Under the pieces are notes generated by a model, which worked only from the letters and a program-made list of their open reading frames with translations, did not search any database and was not told where the DNA came from. A stretch of 64,000 nucleotides of DNA, from assembly GCA_024734555.1 (NCBI GenBank), contig JANPWX010020040.1:1330241-1394240 (forward strand). Direction: 5' to 3'. The translations under genes were made by a program, and so were the position numbers. Source of the stretch: Trochalopteron elliotii. Taxonomy: Eukaryota; Chordata; Aves; Passeriformes; Leiothrichidae. Shown piece after piece: positions 46,955-59,348 of the stretch; positions within the stretch are counted from its first letter, which is position 1; each line of letters starts with the position of its first letter.

Positions 46955-49000
46955 AGATCTGTAAATACTTAACTGCAAACATTAAGTGACACAGTGATAT
47001 TCCAGAGCTCAGGATGCTTTAAAAGCATGGCAAATTTCGCTCAGCTCTTTAAGTAATCAACTCGGCTGTGCTTTGATTTTTCTTCTTTTTTTTCCTTCTC
47101 CTCTCTTTTTTTCACACTATTCAGTGCAATTGCATCCCTGTTCTCAGGCATGTGTGATAATGGAAATGCCAGAACTATTTTATAAAAGAGAGTCCTGATC
47201 TTTTATAACATGGAAGCAGAGAGGGAGGATGCAGCACCAAATACAGAGTCAGAGCAACCTGTGGAGTCTGAAAATATAGCTCAAATTCATTCTGTTTCCC
47301 TATAACTGCAGGGTCAGAAGAAAGCGTGATTGATTGTGGCTTTTCACTGCAAGAAAAACCACAAACGACCAGCAATTTCTTGTCATCTGCCAGGGAAGAA
47401 TCAGATGCAAGGAAATAAAAGGGTTATGGACAATTTTAATTTAAACAAGTGGGCACATTTATGTTGTGGCCTAGCCTTAAATCTTGGCTCAGAGTTAACT
47501 CACTCCAAGGTTCCCCAGTACATTTCAAGACCCAGCTCCTGTTGAATTCAGTGGAGTAAGAATCCCCTAATCCTTTTGGGAGTCAGGGCCACAATTCTTC
47601 CTTGTCATGGAGCATCCATGCCTGTATCTGTACTTATCTAGTCTAGTCCAGCAGGTGACTTCATCTGAAACCTCAAGTGTTTGAGGGGCAAAACCTCTCT
47701 CCCCCACTTGCAGATTATGGAAGGCTTTTGCAAGCCTGCTTTCCCAAGATTTTGAATGATTGAATTTTCAGACATACTTCAAAAGGTCTACAGGTTCTCC
47801 CCAGCCTCAGGGCTGGGGAGTTGGGTCATCAGTACCACAGCATGAAGGAAATCTTTAGGGATGGTCATGACCCAGTACATGATAATAGAGTGAACTGTGG
47901 TAATACACTTAGTCCCATCAGATGCTTCTTAATGGCTTTGCTCATCTGTTTGAAGTTTTGCTATATAGGTTTTGCTGCAGTTTTACAACTTAACATGGGC
48001 AGGTTAATTTAACTTGTAGAAATCTTTTGGGCAAGGTGATTCCTCTTTGGCTTCTGACAGACTCTGCTCAGTGCCTCCCATTACTGCTAAAATAGCATAT
48101 GGCTATTCCAGAGTAAGAGACTAAGAGGGAGTAGAGGATATTTTCCCACTACAACTCTGCTGTTGGCAAGCATTTGGATTGAACCAGCGATCCTCACTGC
48201 TGAGCAACAGCCTGTGAGTATCTGCAAACATGGGTTTAGCTGTTGCTTTAGGAGGACCTTTAATAACCTGCTTGTTTTCATCGTTCTGGTTGGGTTTGAG
48301 GTTTTCTCTTCCCCGTGGGCTGGCTGTGTTATCCCACTGAAAGCTGAGCGGTATTATCCTTTAAGCTGATTTTTCTACCCAGCTTAGGAAAAGAAGGGAC
48401 AGGCAGAGGAAAGAAAAAACATACAGGCCAAGGATGCAAGCAAAAAACAGGAGAGGACAGAGAAAAGCAGCTTGAAAGGAGCCCTGATCTCCAGAACGAT
48501 CACTTTTTACTTACACATTTTATTTGCTGGAAGTCTGTACCATTGTAAGAAATTCGTCTATTCCCTATCTAGTCTAGGGGTTACTAAAATGGACAGTGAA
48601 ACACAGATAGAGGGATAAACCTAGACATAGATAAGTTAGCAATCAATTTATATATATAGATGTATTTTTTTTTTAAGCGGTGTCTTTATCTCATATAGCT
48701 GAAAAGTTCCCACCTGGATCTCTCCTCTGCACAGCTTGCCTATCTCTGTATCTCACATATATGCCATCTGTCTGGGAACCTCTGAGAGAAACCTGTGTGA
48801 TCTTTGTGGATGGAAAGTGAGGAAAAGCACATTCTCCCTTGCCTTTTTCCACTCCCTCCTGCTCCCTCCTCTGGATGTATGCTTCAAGGAGATGTGTGCA
48901 TGTCAGGCAGAGCTCAGCCCAGACAGGGAGAGAGGTGGCTCTCATTTGCAAAATCTGCAGTGTTTTCATCCTTGGCATGGTGGTGATGGGGTGGGGGAGA
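46955..49000. other. Unique noncoding DNA
   Basis: 'gaattcagtggagtaagaat' near 47542 loosely resembles an archelosaur repeat with 'gaagtcaatgggagttttgc'. An A/T stretch with TATATATAG and T10 lies at 48650-48675. Frames up to 112 codons at 48691-49144 on both strands are unrecognised. Confidence 0.5.
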
Positions 49001-51489
49001 GGAAGGGGGTATGGCATGTCACTTCACTTTATCACTGCCTGGGCTCTCTCCTTGTCATTCGGCACTTGCCATGAATCTAAAGAGAGTTTGGCCTTAATAA
49101 CTTCACACAAGTACTGCACTGCCAGTGACTTTAGAGACTGGTGACAGCAAGCAAGGAATTATAATGAATTGCTGCAAATGCCTTCTTCACACAAATTACA
49201 GTTATTTTCCTCTGAGCCTGCAAGCCTTGCAACATCAGGATTTTGGTTCAGAAGATAAGGTAGGGTGTTTTTGTGTCTAGGGAGGCAGACATGCATTTTA
49301 CCATTGTACTTGGACCCCTTCACCCCTTTCTTTCCCTACTGCTTTCCTGAGGTTTTTTGTTGTTGGTTTGTTTCAGATTTTTTTTCTCTCATGCAGTCAG
49401 AAAACTGATTTTACCACAGTGCAGTGCTCACAAGCCACCCTGTACTTTAACAGAGAGTGGAAGGAAGTTTGGTCTTCGTGGTGACTGCAACAATTTTAAT
49501 TTGGGGTTAGCATCTTTCCTTGCCACCACATTTATCTAGATTGGACTATGGATGTCCCCTTCTCCACTGAGGGCCATGTCATCCTGGCTGTTTGTCCACC
49601 CTGAGGGTGTGCCCTACTGAAGAAGCTCTCAAACACTCCTGCCTTCATTAAGGCAGCTGTTTTGGTCTCAACAGGGCGGGCTACCGTTCCTACAAGCTTT
49701 GCTTGGCTATTCAGCACCCGAAGTGACTGTACAATCAGGTTGATTGTCACAGTTGCCCATAAGTAGATTAAGCTTTGTCAGTCTGTGGCTTGGTTCTGAC
49801 CATTGAAGAGGGTAAATATCACCCAAATACAACATGACTTCTTTTAGACTGGTCAGTATACGGCCAGAAAATGGCTTATAACCATTTTTTCATTTCTCCA
49901 TCAGTCTCCATCCTTTCCTTTAAATTTTTTTTTAAGATATTTTTAGCAGTAGTGAAGTAATGCAATCCTTGGCATTTCTAAGAAGAAATTGTCTGCACAG
50001 ACAGGTAAATTGCCCTAAAATCTCCCTGATGCTAACACATAGCCAAAACCTCCATTTTAATGTTCATCCTGGAAACATCTTTGCTAGGGTTCAGATTGTA
50101 GCTATCCTTCGGCTGAGGACAGAAGATTGTCTTCTTTTGTCACTCCCTGTGCTGAACACAAGACTGGAGGTGACACTGTGTTCTCTGTGCATGAGTTCAG
50201 GTGATTTCAGTGGTGGTCTGCAGACAGCAGAGGATATATGCCACACAGAATCAGGAACAGCCTCCCCTAAGGGGCAAAAAGAGAACTGCCAGGCAGCCAC
50301 TTTGTGAGGCTCTGCAGAGGTCACTTATGTTCTGGCAGAACATCTTCTAAAATCACTAGAGAAAATGGGAAGATTTCTTTTCCCCACCCTGCTTTTTGTT
50401 ACAGACTGGGAACACAAGATAGTTTCTCCACACGAGCCAGAAGTGTAACTCTAAGTGCATTTTAACCTCATCAACTTTAGGTATTTAAAAGGCTCTCTAA
50501 AGAGTTTTGACTGAGACCACAGGTCAGCTGAACTCTGTACAGTTCAGGCAGCTTTTCATTCTTTCTCAGCATAATCATCCATACAACGAGGCTTTGCTTC
50601 AGCTGTTCAGTTCCTAGATTGGTTTTAAAACACATTATTTGTGCTATTGCCAGGGTTACTTGTTTAGTTAGCAGCTGTCATATGTCAGGATCAACTGAGC
50701 GATGATAATGCGCAGCAGAAATATTTCAATTATACATGGAGCTATTCTCAAGCATTTAAAAAAAGAGAGATGTCTGTCATCCAAGCCCATGTTATCCTGG
50801 AGGTGCACACCTGCTGCTGTTGTAGGGTCTCAGGTGCATATTCAGGACAGGTATTCGATCTTCTGTTTCCATTGGAAATGGGTTAGATTTTGAGAGGAGT
50901 GTTGTGGGAAGAGAAGAAGTCCAGTTACAAAGTGTTCTGAGAAACAGGGGTCTGAAGAGCAATATTATTAAAGAGTGAGCTATTTCAGTGAAGGCTCTGG
51001 GAGCAACATGCTTGCCTTTTCCCTAACCCAGTGTGTCTTCGAATCACCACTGACTTGGTTACTGGCAGGGAGAGTCTGTTGCTGCTGGCTCTGTGGTGTC
51101 AAAGCAGTTGAAGGGACACTGCCAACATGCTGTACCTCCTCAGGAACAAAATGTGAATCACAAGTAGTTTCAGGTGCTATGTTTGCCCTTGAGTATCTTT
51201 TGCTGATTTCTGTTGTCTCACAAACATATTTTGAAATGCCTTACCTTCCCTTGCTGCAACGTGAAAGCCCAATGACAGACTGTCAGTCACTGGGGGGGTG
51301 TTGCAAAGTCCATCTCTAGGTAGAAGGGTGATAGTTTCACTTTGTCAGTCTTTCTGCAAAAAAAAAAAAATGTATGGTGATGGTACCCTGCATCATGCAC
51401 CTTGTCAATAAATTTATCAATTAAGTTTCAAGGATAGGAAGACACCCCCAGGCAGCATCAGCACCTGCTCTTATGGAGTTTTTCCACAC
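49001..51489. other. Unique noncoding DNA
   Basis: Frames of 114-115 codons at 49960-50307 and 50975-51319 plus show no known domain. An A13 run lies at about 51358-51370. Confidence 0.55.
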
Positions 51490-51560
51490 ATCCACTGCTG
51501 GCCTTTGTCAGAGATAGGACACACTGCCTGGATCCACAGGCTCTCCCTATGCAGCCATTT
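51490..51560 (+). mobile_element. Old CR1-like 3' fragment
   Basis: 'catccactgctggcctttgt' followed by 'cagagataggacacactgcc' and 'tggatccacaggctct' fits a CR1-group 3' tail seen across archelosaurs (ctggccactgtcagagacaggatactgggctggatggaccttt). Strongly diverged. Confidence 0.42.
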
Positions 51561-52649
51561 ACAGGTTATAAAGTATGGCATGATTATTTCTTTACAGTTA
51601 TGTCAAAAACTGAGCCAGCTTCTTTAGTGCTCAGATCACAGTTGAATTGGGCAGGGTTAGCAGTTAAGAAAATCTATATTTAACTTGGAGGTGACCAAAC
51701 ATTACTGTGCCAGCTCGCAGGTATCTGATATTGCAGCTACTTTTCTCTATGGCTCTAAAATCAGGAATGAACCTTCAACAACCTTGTACTAGTGCAATCA
51801 TACTGGATGGAAGTGTGGCCACACAGTCTAAAATTATCCAGCTATCAAAGCTTATGAGTTGCCATCCACTTTCTGGGCTCTTTGTGCCTTCTTCTGCCTG
51901 CATGGTTGGCAGGTCTAAGGACATTTATTTGATGAGTTACATCAGGTCAACAGAAAGAGGAGAATTAATTATGTATAGCACAAAAATCTCTAATATAGGA
52001 GCAGTGTGTTAAACACTGTGGTGTTAATATATCGAGATGAAGTGTGAGCACACAGTCAAATTACATCACTGAAACAGCTAGTTCTGCTACAGTCTTTGAG
52101 TTTTAACATTAGCTTTATGCAGAAGAATAGAAAATAGATTTTCTGCGACTGGGCATTAATCCCAGATTCTATCTGAACCCAAGGTTGAATCTGAAACTTT
52201 TTGAAACACAGTTAAAGCATCAAAAACATCAAAGACATTTGAAGTAGCAGTATCTAAGATCAGCACTTCATTTCATGTGCTGGAAGCTTTTGTGATCCTT
52301 TAGCTAGTTCCATGTACCCGGATAGCGTTTAACCATGGCCTTACTTAAAATAGTTAAACCAAACACTAATATTCCTTTAAGAGGGCAACAGATTCCACCT
52401 TATTTTAAAACTTTCGGAGTGAACCAAGTGAAAGTGGAAATGTCCTCACAGTCTTCTGCCCTTCTCTAACGAAATGAACCCAAACAGGAAAGTTGACTTA
52501 AGCAATTACTGTTTTGTCAACATTTGGTTCTGTTCTGGATTGGAATGAAAAGGAATCAAAACCCGTCTTGGGATAAGCATTTCTGGAAACACTGAAACTT
52601 TTTTAGTCTGACATCTTTGATTGAAGAAAAACATTTAGACTTTTCTCAA
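51561..52649. other. Unique noncoding DNA
   Basis: The frame at 51707-52012 plus (101 codons) has no recognised domain. No repeat recognised. Confidence 0.55.
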
Positions 52650-52755
52650 ATTGAAATGCAATTTCCAAGCGGCCAGACCTGAGCTGTCGCGCTGCCTCAG
52701 GCAAATGCTGTGGATGGGGGGCACCATGGGATTTGTAGCCTGGCAGGGGAGCCTA
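52650..52755. promoter_or_regulatory. ZNF143-like motif in a CpG-containing patch
   Basis: CCATGGGATTTGTAG at 52724-52738 resembles the reverse complement of the ZNF143/THAP11 module (ACTACAATTCCCAGAATGC), which is common at housekeeping promoters and chromatin loop anchors. The preceding 'ccaagcggccagacctg' and 'ctgtcgcgctgc' keep CpGs. Some ancient repeats carry a similar motif, so it could be repeat-derived. Confidence 0.35.
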
Positions 52756-53317
52756 GCCCTGTGAAGGCTGGGGATGTAAGACAGCTAAACTATTGCTCTC
52801 ACAAGAAATGGCTTTCAGCACTATTATTTGAATTGTGGGAAGATTCCACTTTCATCAGAAGTCCTTCAATTACCTTTTTTCAAACAACAGATAATTATCG
52901 CCATTTAAAGGAGAAAACGATCTGTGGGTTTAGCAGAGAAAAGGGGACATTTGACCTAAAACACATTCTTAAAAGGAGGAATTAAGCATTCCATGCCTAA
53001 TTTTGAAAGGGAAGGGAAAAAATCCACAAAAGAACTCAAAACAAAAACTCTCCTCTTCCCCCCAGAACACACAAATGGTTTATTTGATGTGACATTTTGC
53101 GATTTCAGTGAGTTTGAACAATGTTCATCATTAAGAATCTACTAGTCTACTGGATTTTGAGACATTTATGGCAGGGATCACAACTTATTTTCTGTTGCAT
53201 AGTTTAATGTTATTATTACTAAAATGCAATAATAGTAATGAATGCAGTCCTCAGGCTTGAGCAAACTCAGTGACTTGGGTAACTCAGGTTGCTTTTTTCA
53301 GTAAGACTACCTCAAAA
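52756..53317. other. Unique noncoding DNA
   Basis: The frame 52710-52985 plus overlaps the ZNF143-like patch and has no known domain. Confidence 0.5.
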
Positions 53318-53350
53318 CCAAAAACAATAACAACAAAAAAAAAAATAAAA
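53318..53350. repeat. A-rich simple sequence
   Basis: CAAAAA/CAATAA units running into an A11 stretch. Confidence 0.85.
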
Positions 53351-53850
53351 GGCACTTATTAATGTTCTTTACCAAGTGAGACTTCAGAGCTGTAGATGTA
53401 CATCATGCACAATTACATGTCTTGAATTCATTAGTTCAGGAGAGTGGATAGAGTTGTATGTCATGTCTGTGAGGTTCCTGATCCTAGCAAAAGAGCAGTA
53501 GTTGGAAGTGGATTGCAGCAGTTCTCTAGTTGCTGTCTTCACACCTCTCTTCTTTGTAAAGAAACTTTCTCCTTGTCTCTTTTAATTCCTTCCCTATTTC
53601 TTTTTCATTGTTATTTCGAGTAAGTGGAAGTGATGAAAAAACCTGCCATGGGGACTTTGAGCTGTGTGTTGTCCTCTTCTACCTTCCCCCTCTTGGGTCT
53701 GCCAGAGTTACAACACCACACAGCCAGGTTGGTGGTGAGGGTGGTGCTAGTGGTGATAGGAGATTTTGTGAGAAGGAAGAAAGATGGTTAAATATTTAAT
53801 TTGGGAAACTCTACCTCAATCCTCTAGTACCTCAGAGAAGGAGAAGAAAG
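53351..53850. other. Unique DNA, nothing recognised
   Basis: No gene or named repeat. Confidence 0.55.
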
Positions 53851-53880
53851 AAAAAAAAAAAAAAAAAAAAGGGGGGGGGG
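53851..53880. repeat. A20 followed directly by G10
   Basis: Two homopolymers abut with no transition. No recognised retroposed copy lies upstream. Either true replication slippage or a sequencing/assembly error in a homopolymer could explain the G run. Confidence 0.95.
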
Positions 53881-55160
53881 ATTTTATTAAGGGGTTTTGA
53901 GGGAATGGGAAGAGTAGCGGCAAAGAACTGGCCGGAACAGAAAACATTTTAAGGAACACAGATGTGTGGAAACTCAGATTTGTGGAAGAAACTGAAAGGT
54001 GTATTGGGTATTTCAAGTGAGACAGATGCATGAGATCAGCTTGCTCTTCATCCTCTCTGCCACTGTTCTGCTGAGATCCCATCATTGGTGAGGAATGGAG
54101 GAAGATGAGCCTGCTGCAGGGAGGGCAGAGCAGGGATGCTCAGTCCTGGATCGAAATCAGGCAGAGGAAATTCTTGGTCAGCTTAGTTTTGAATGAGGAA
54201 GAGAGAAGTCAATAGGCAGAGAGGGGACGAAAGGCAAGTTGGATGTTTTGTTCATTTAAAAGTGCAGTAGCACAGCAGACCTTGTACTTGATGTCACCAA
54301 TATGAATTTCAGGCCTTTTCTTCTCAGAGAGCATCAGGGAGGAAGCAAGAAAGGCAGAAGTGGCCTTCAACCTTTCCCTCCCTAAAGAGCAGAGGGATAG
54401 GGCTGTCAGATGCAAAGAGGTCAGAGAAGCTCTGGATGTTACCACCTACCACCAGGGGAAAGGCTCATCCCTGATTGTGTTTTGAACAACAAGAAGAGAT
54501 CTTGAGGGAAAGAAAACTTACTACATATCTTGCTGTGATGGATTTTAAATTCCTTCATTTACCAGCATTTGCAATAGTTTTCTGTTGGGATCAAGACATC
54601 ACCAGTTAAAGATAAAGGAATCTTTCAACTGATGGTTCATTGGGTCAGGAAATAATTCTCCTGCTCTCTCTGTTTAGCTTTGCATAATTGACCCTGTGAA
54701 TTATTGGGGTGAAATGGGGAGAGCACCATTTTTCAAGGCAGCAAGCACTACCCAGCAGAAGACAAAAAAACAACACTATAAAGTCCAATGCAGCAAATTC
54801 TGTTGTCTTTTTCAATATCCACAGTATTTCACCTGGAGAGACATCCACCAAAACCCAAAATGTGTAATGCTAAAGTAGATAAATCTACTGGTGTTTGCTG
54901 TGGTTTACCTCTTTCTTGGCTAGAATAAAATCTGATCAATGATATAAATACAAGTTCCTTTTCTTCAGAACATTTGCTGACAATTTGGACAACAAATTAA
55001 CTCAAGGGATAAGTTTTATTTCTAGCCATCTTTATAGGCTGAAGTGAACTTCAGTGTATAAACTGTGTGAACTACGTGAACTATACTCAGTTCTCTAGTT
55101 CCTTGTCCCTCCACTCCCCACCCATGTTTTCTAAAGATAGTTCAACTAGGTTCAGTTTAT
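53881..55160. other. Unique noncoding DNA
   Basis: No gene or repeat recognised. GTGAACT-type words recur at 55024-55085, where TGAAG and CTTCA also form a small dyad. Confidence 0.55.
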
Positions 55161-55222
55161 TACAGAATAGTTGGGGCTGGAAGTGATCTCTGGAGTTCAT
55201 CTAGGTCAGCACCAGGAGGGGT
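55161..55222 (-). mobile_element. Short CR1 LINE 3'-end fragment
   Basis: 'acagaatagttggggctgga' followed by 'agtgatctctggagttcatc' and 'taggtcagcacc' is the reverse complement of a CR1 terminal segment. About 60 bases remain. Confidence 0.8.
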
Positions 55223-57330
55223 TGGAAATATTTTTGATTTATGAGATAAACTGCCAGAACAAAGAGGAGCCAGCTAGACTCTGCTGCTTGTATTTGTGAT
55301 TAGTAAAGAGCAGGTTTCCTTGTCATACATTCCACACTTCATTTAGAAAGGAAAGCGCTGGCTTTACCAAAAAGTTTCTGCCTCCTGTTAAATGTGGAAT
55401 ACCAAAAGTCAGTGGCAGACAGCAGTGGAATGATTTCTTCAGATACTGAAGTATATAATTTTTCAAACAAAGGGTAGAGGACTCAGACAGGAAGTACAGG
55501 TGCGGTGTACAGGAGCTCTTATCTGAATACAGTCTTCATTTTGGCTTTGGCTGAGATACAAGAGAGGCACATCCTAACAGTTAGTAGAATCTCCTCCCAG
55601 GGGTGATGACCCCAGCTTCCCAAAGCCTTTTCTACTTTTAGGAATGTAGCTAGGTCCTTCACTGGAGGCAGCTCTCACCACCACCATGTCTTCTGTACTT
55701 ATATGATCTTTCCCAAACCTACCTGTGGGTCTCGAAGGGACCCTGGACTCCCTTTGTCTTTCTTGGCAATCTGATGACGTCCTCTAGACTTCCTCACATT
55801 TAGCTTTTTTCTTTGACACCCTTGAGATCCTGAAAAGACCCTGAAACCAGTTCTATTCTGGTTCACTGGGTATATGAATTCCCTAACTGTGGTACCATCC
55901 AGAAAAAATGACACAAAACTTTGTGTTTTACAAGAAAAAGCTCCAAAGCACTTCATGGTTTCACAACTGTGCCAATGTACAAAGGTCCAAAAGTGATGAA
56001 TAAGACCCTCAAAAAATCTAGCACTGATCAGCTTAAAAAGATTTTTTTTCCTTAGTGGTTATATTTGGCTTCTTATCATTTCTCTTGTAGTTTTCAAGTC
56101 TTCAGGGCTCAGGGCTTGGTTCATATTTTCAAGCTTTTGTTGTTCACAGAAATTCACATCTGGAAAAGTATTTATTTTTTAACTGAAAACCTGTGATTTG
56201 TACACATAACTGCAGAACTCTGAGAGGAGTAATGGATCAACACAAAATATTCTGACACTCCAAGCAATTGCTGGAGTTGGTAATTACCCCTGTTCTAGTG
56301 GCTTCTTTGAAACTAGTAAGTATGGTTTTAAGGATGTTAGAAATTCAAGCAGAGAAAAAAATCTTGATAAAAGAAGCCAGTAGCAAATAGCTGGCCTGCT
56401 AAGACAAAGATGGTTCTTAAACTCTGTAAGGATTTGTGGGAAATTATTTTTCATGAGGTGTGTGCTAGTGATCTCTTTGATGCTTGCATCCCTGAGGAGG
56501 ATATGTACATCTTTTAAAATGTTCCTAGAGATATTCCCTGTGAATTCATGCAAGCATTCACAGAGTTTAGCATCAATTTTCTTTAGCTCTAAGCAACCTC
56601 CCAGATGGATTTATCTTGCATTCTAAGTATAAAAGGCAGTGGCCACTCACTGAACCTGGAAGGTGGGGATCTTGGATATGTATTTTTTCCCCCTTTACTG
56701 CAAAAGTGAAGGGTTTCCTCATGTAAATGGGACCAAAAAATCTGAGGAAGATAAGACAAAACCTGTGCAATGTATAGCAAAGATTCCTCTGAGAGGACCC
56801 AGTGGCTTAAGAAAGACCCTTTGAATGATCAATTTCCTTATGTTGTTCATTGATTTTCTCCTGTTTTTTCCTTATCTTTCCTTTCCTGTTGATATCTCTT
56901 TAATTGATTCCTGATTACAGATTACACTAGTTACAAACTGTTATTTGTCAAACAATGGAGCCAGGCGTCTCTGTGTGGCTTGGAAAAATGCATGAAGCTT
57001 TTGATAGTTTTAAGAGGTTCAAACTGAACAAACTGTAAAGAACATAAGATGATCTGGTGGTAATCGGCAAAGAAGGAATCTGCAGAGAGTCTTCTTCAAG
57101 TAACTGCCTTGTTTACACTCCCAGGCCTTTATACTGCTAGGAAATCCTGTATCCTGCAGGAATTACAATGCAGTAGAATCTGCAACTGAGTTCAGAATGT
57201 GCTTCTCGGACTCATTATCAACTTCAGCTCTGTTTGCAATTCTTAGTATATAAATTATTTAAATTAAACTAACTACATAAATTATTCAAGTTTCTTTCTC
57301 CCCCTTATCTTCAACAGACACTGCAGAAGT
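55223..57330. other. Unique noncoding DNA
   Basis: Minus frames at 55699-55956, 56284-56553 and 56573-56780 have no recognised domain. No repeat recognised. Confidence 0.55.
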
Positions 57331-59001
57331 TCAGTGCTAGTGGTGTCACACTTCACTGCCAATCAGATAGGAGTGTTAAAGGCATCTCACAACATTGGCA
57401 GTGCCTAAATGACCATGAGACTCTTAGGAGGCAGCCACCAAAAGTTGAATGACACTGACCCTGGAACAACCTTCCACCAGTGATGGGCAGAATTCTGCTC
57501 AGCAGCATAAACAAGGAGGGAGTTACAAAGGGAATCACAGGAGGGACAGTTGTTCTGGAATAAGTGGAATCTAACCCTGTTAAATTCTTTCTGCTTTGCC
57601 TTTGCGTGTCTCCAAGACTTGTTGTTCTTGCTGTGGGGAATCTGAGGCTGTCAACAACCATGCTGTGAGCAAACCTAGTGCAATGTTAAAGGCCTTTCCC
57701 CTTAGGGGACATTACCTTGACCTGGCTCCCTCATCCCCTGGTGAAGTAATTACAAGCATCAAAGGAATGTGGTCTTGATCTCTTCAGCTGCCTCCTTTCC
57801 TGCCATCCGCTGTATCACCTTCATGGCCAAAGTCCATAGTGGCTAGAATGAAGCTCTGACTTGAAGGCATGTGCAAGTTGATGTTATTTTAGGGCCTCAG
57901 CCAGGCATCAGTTTAGGTGTTTTGCGTAGGCAGGTATGGCTTCCAGCTCCAGGAGGACAATAAATATAGAGGGAGGGCTGTCAAGGGCTGGTTTGTAGAC
58001 AGTTGTCAGAGAGAGGCAGCAACAAAGTGTAATTATAATAGGAAACATGAACAGAGTCCTTAGTTTCAGTGACTGTCTGAATTGCTTGTTATACACAGGT
58101 CTTTTCTTTTCTGTTTTGTTCTTTCTATTTTCTTAATTTCACATTTCAAATATGATTTAAGAAAGCAGCCTCCACCATGTCCCCTGATTTTGTTCTGATT
58201 GATTTGTAATTCTGTAAGGACATGGTTGAGTTAGATTTCTGAGTATGTCCAGACATTGTGATACATCACAGCTGTGGGTTTTGTGGGGGCCATATTTCAG
58301 CTAAAGGGAAACAAATAAATTCTTTTGTTCATCACAGTCCCCACGGACCATCCAAGTGATGGTTCAATACAGGTCTAAATAATAGGAGACAAAATCCAAG
58401 ATATTGATGACTACCTGTTTAGTCTTGAGTTACTATAGCTATCAAGGACTGATATCAATCCAGGCTAGAGGGGAGTAAGACAGGTAAACTTATAATAAAT
58501 ATATAAATCATTTGAAGGACATAAGGATGGGCATGGCATAATCCTTGTTGAATGGAGAGGGCAGTACAGATCATACAGCAGAAGGACATGATACAAAGAT
58601 CTATCTGCTGAGACATGTGGTGAAGTATCAGAGCATCATCCCCTCTTTGCATGGCTTGAGCATCCCTACAGACCAGGCTGCAGAACCAAAGAGGAAGGGT
58701 ATGGCTTTTTTGCCACTTCAGAGAATTTGAACCTGCTGGAAAGGCAGGCTCAAGGCTCAAATGATATGAGTGTGATGAAGAGCCCATTGCCACTCTTGTG
58801 ACTTGACAGTAAGTCTCATGATACTAAGGGCTTTCCAATTACCCACAGCTCTAACAAGTATATGTGCATAAAAAAGCTTGTTTTTCTTTGATTTAAAAAG
58901 AGTAAAAGATTACATCCTGATGAAAATTTCTGGAGATCCTGAACTCTTAGAGCACAAAAGAACATAAAAACCCCCAAATTCCCCAGAGAAATCATTGAAA
59001 T
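57331..59001. other. Unique noncoding DNA
   Basis: Nothing recognised. The 57353-57661 minus (102 codons) and 58455-58793 minus (112 codons) frames lack known domains. Confidence 0.5.
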
Positions 59002-59018
59002 AAAAAAAAAAAAAAAAA
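59002..59018. repeat. A17 homopolymer run
   Basis: Uninterrupted A run without a recognised retroposed sequence upstream. Confidence 0.95.
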
Positions 59019-59348
59019 CAGAACAAGAATCATTTTAATGCCTCCCTGGTTCAGGGCAAGCAAGGAGAACATACTCTTCTACCTCATTTTTCAGCAATTT
59101 GGGGTTGCTGAAATGCAAGCAGCTGAGAGACATGTTGCATTCATTAAAGATGGATGTGGCATGCTTCTTTCTTTTTAGGCCACCCAGAGATGACATTCTG
59201 TGTGTGGTGATAACTAAGAGGATAAGATGGTGTTTCTATTGGTTTCATGCTTGCCTGTATTGGAGTAGATAGATGTAATCACCCTGGAGATACTGTATTT
59301 ACTTTTCTTTACTTATTTACTGTGTTTCTTTTATTTCACTTTAGGGGA
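59019..59348. other. Unique DNA flanking the minus-frame cluster
   Basis: Holds AATAAA on the minus strand at 59330-59335. Otherwise nothing recognised. Confidence 0.5.
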
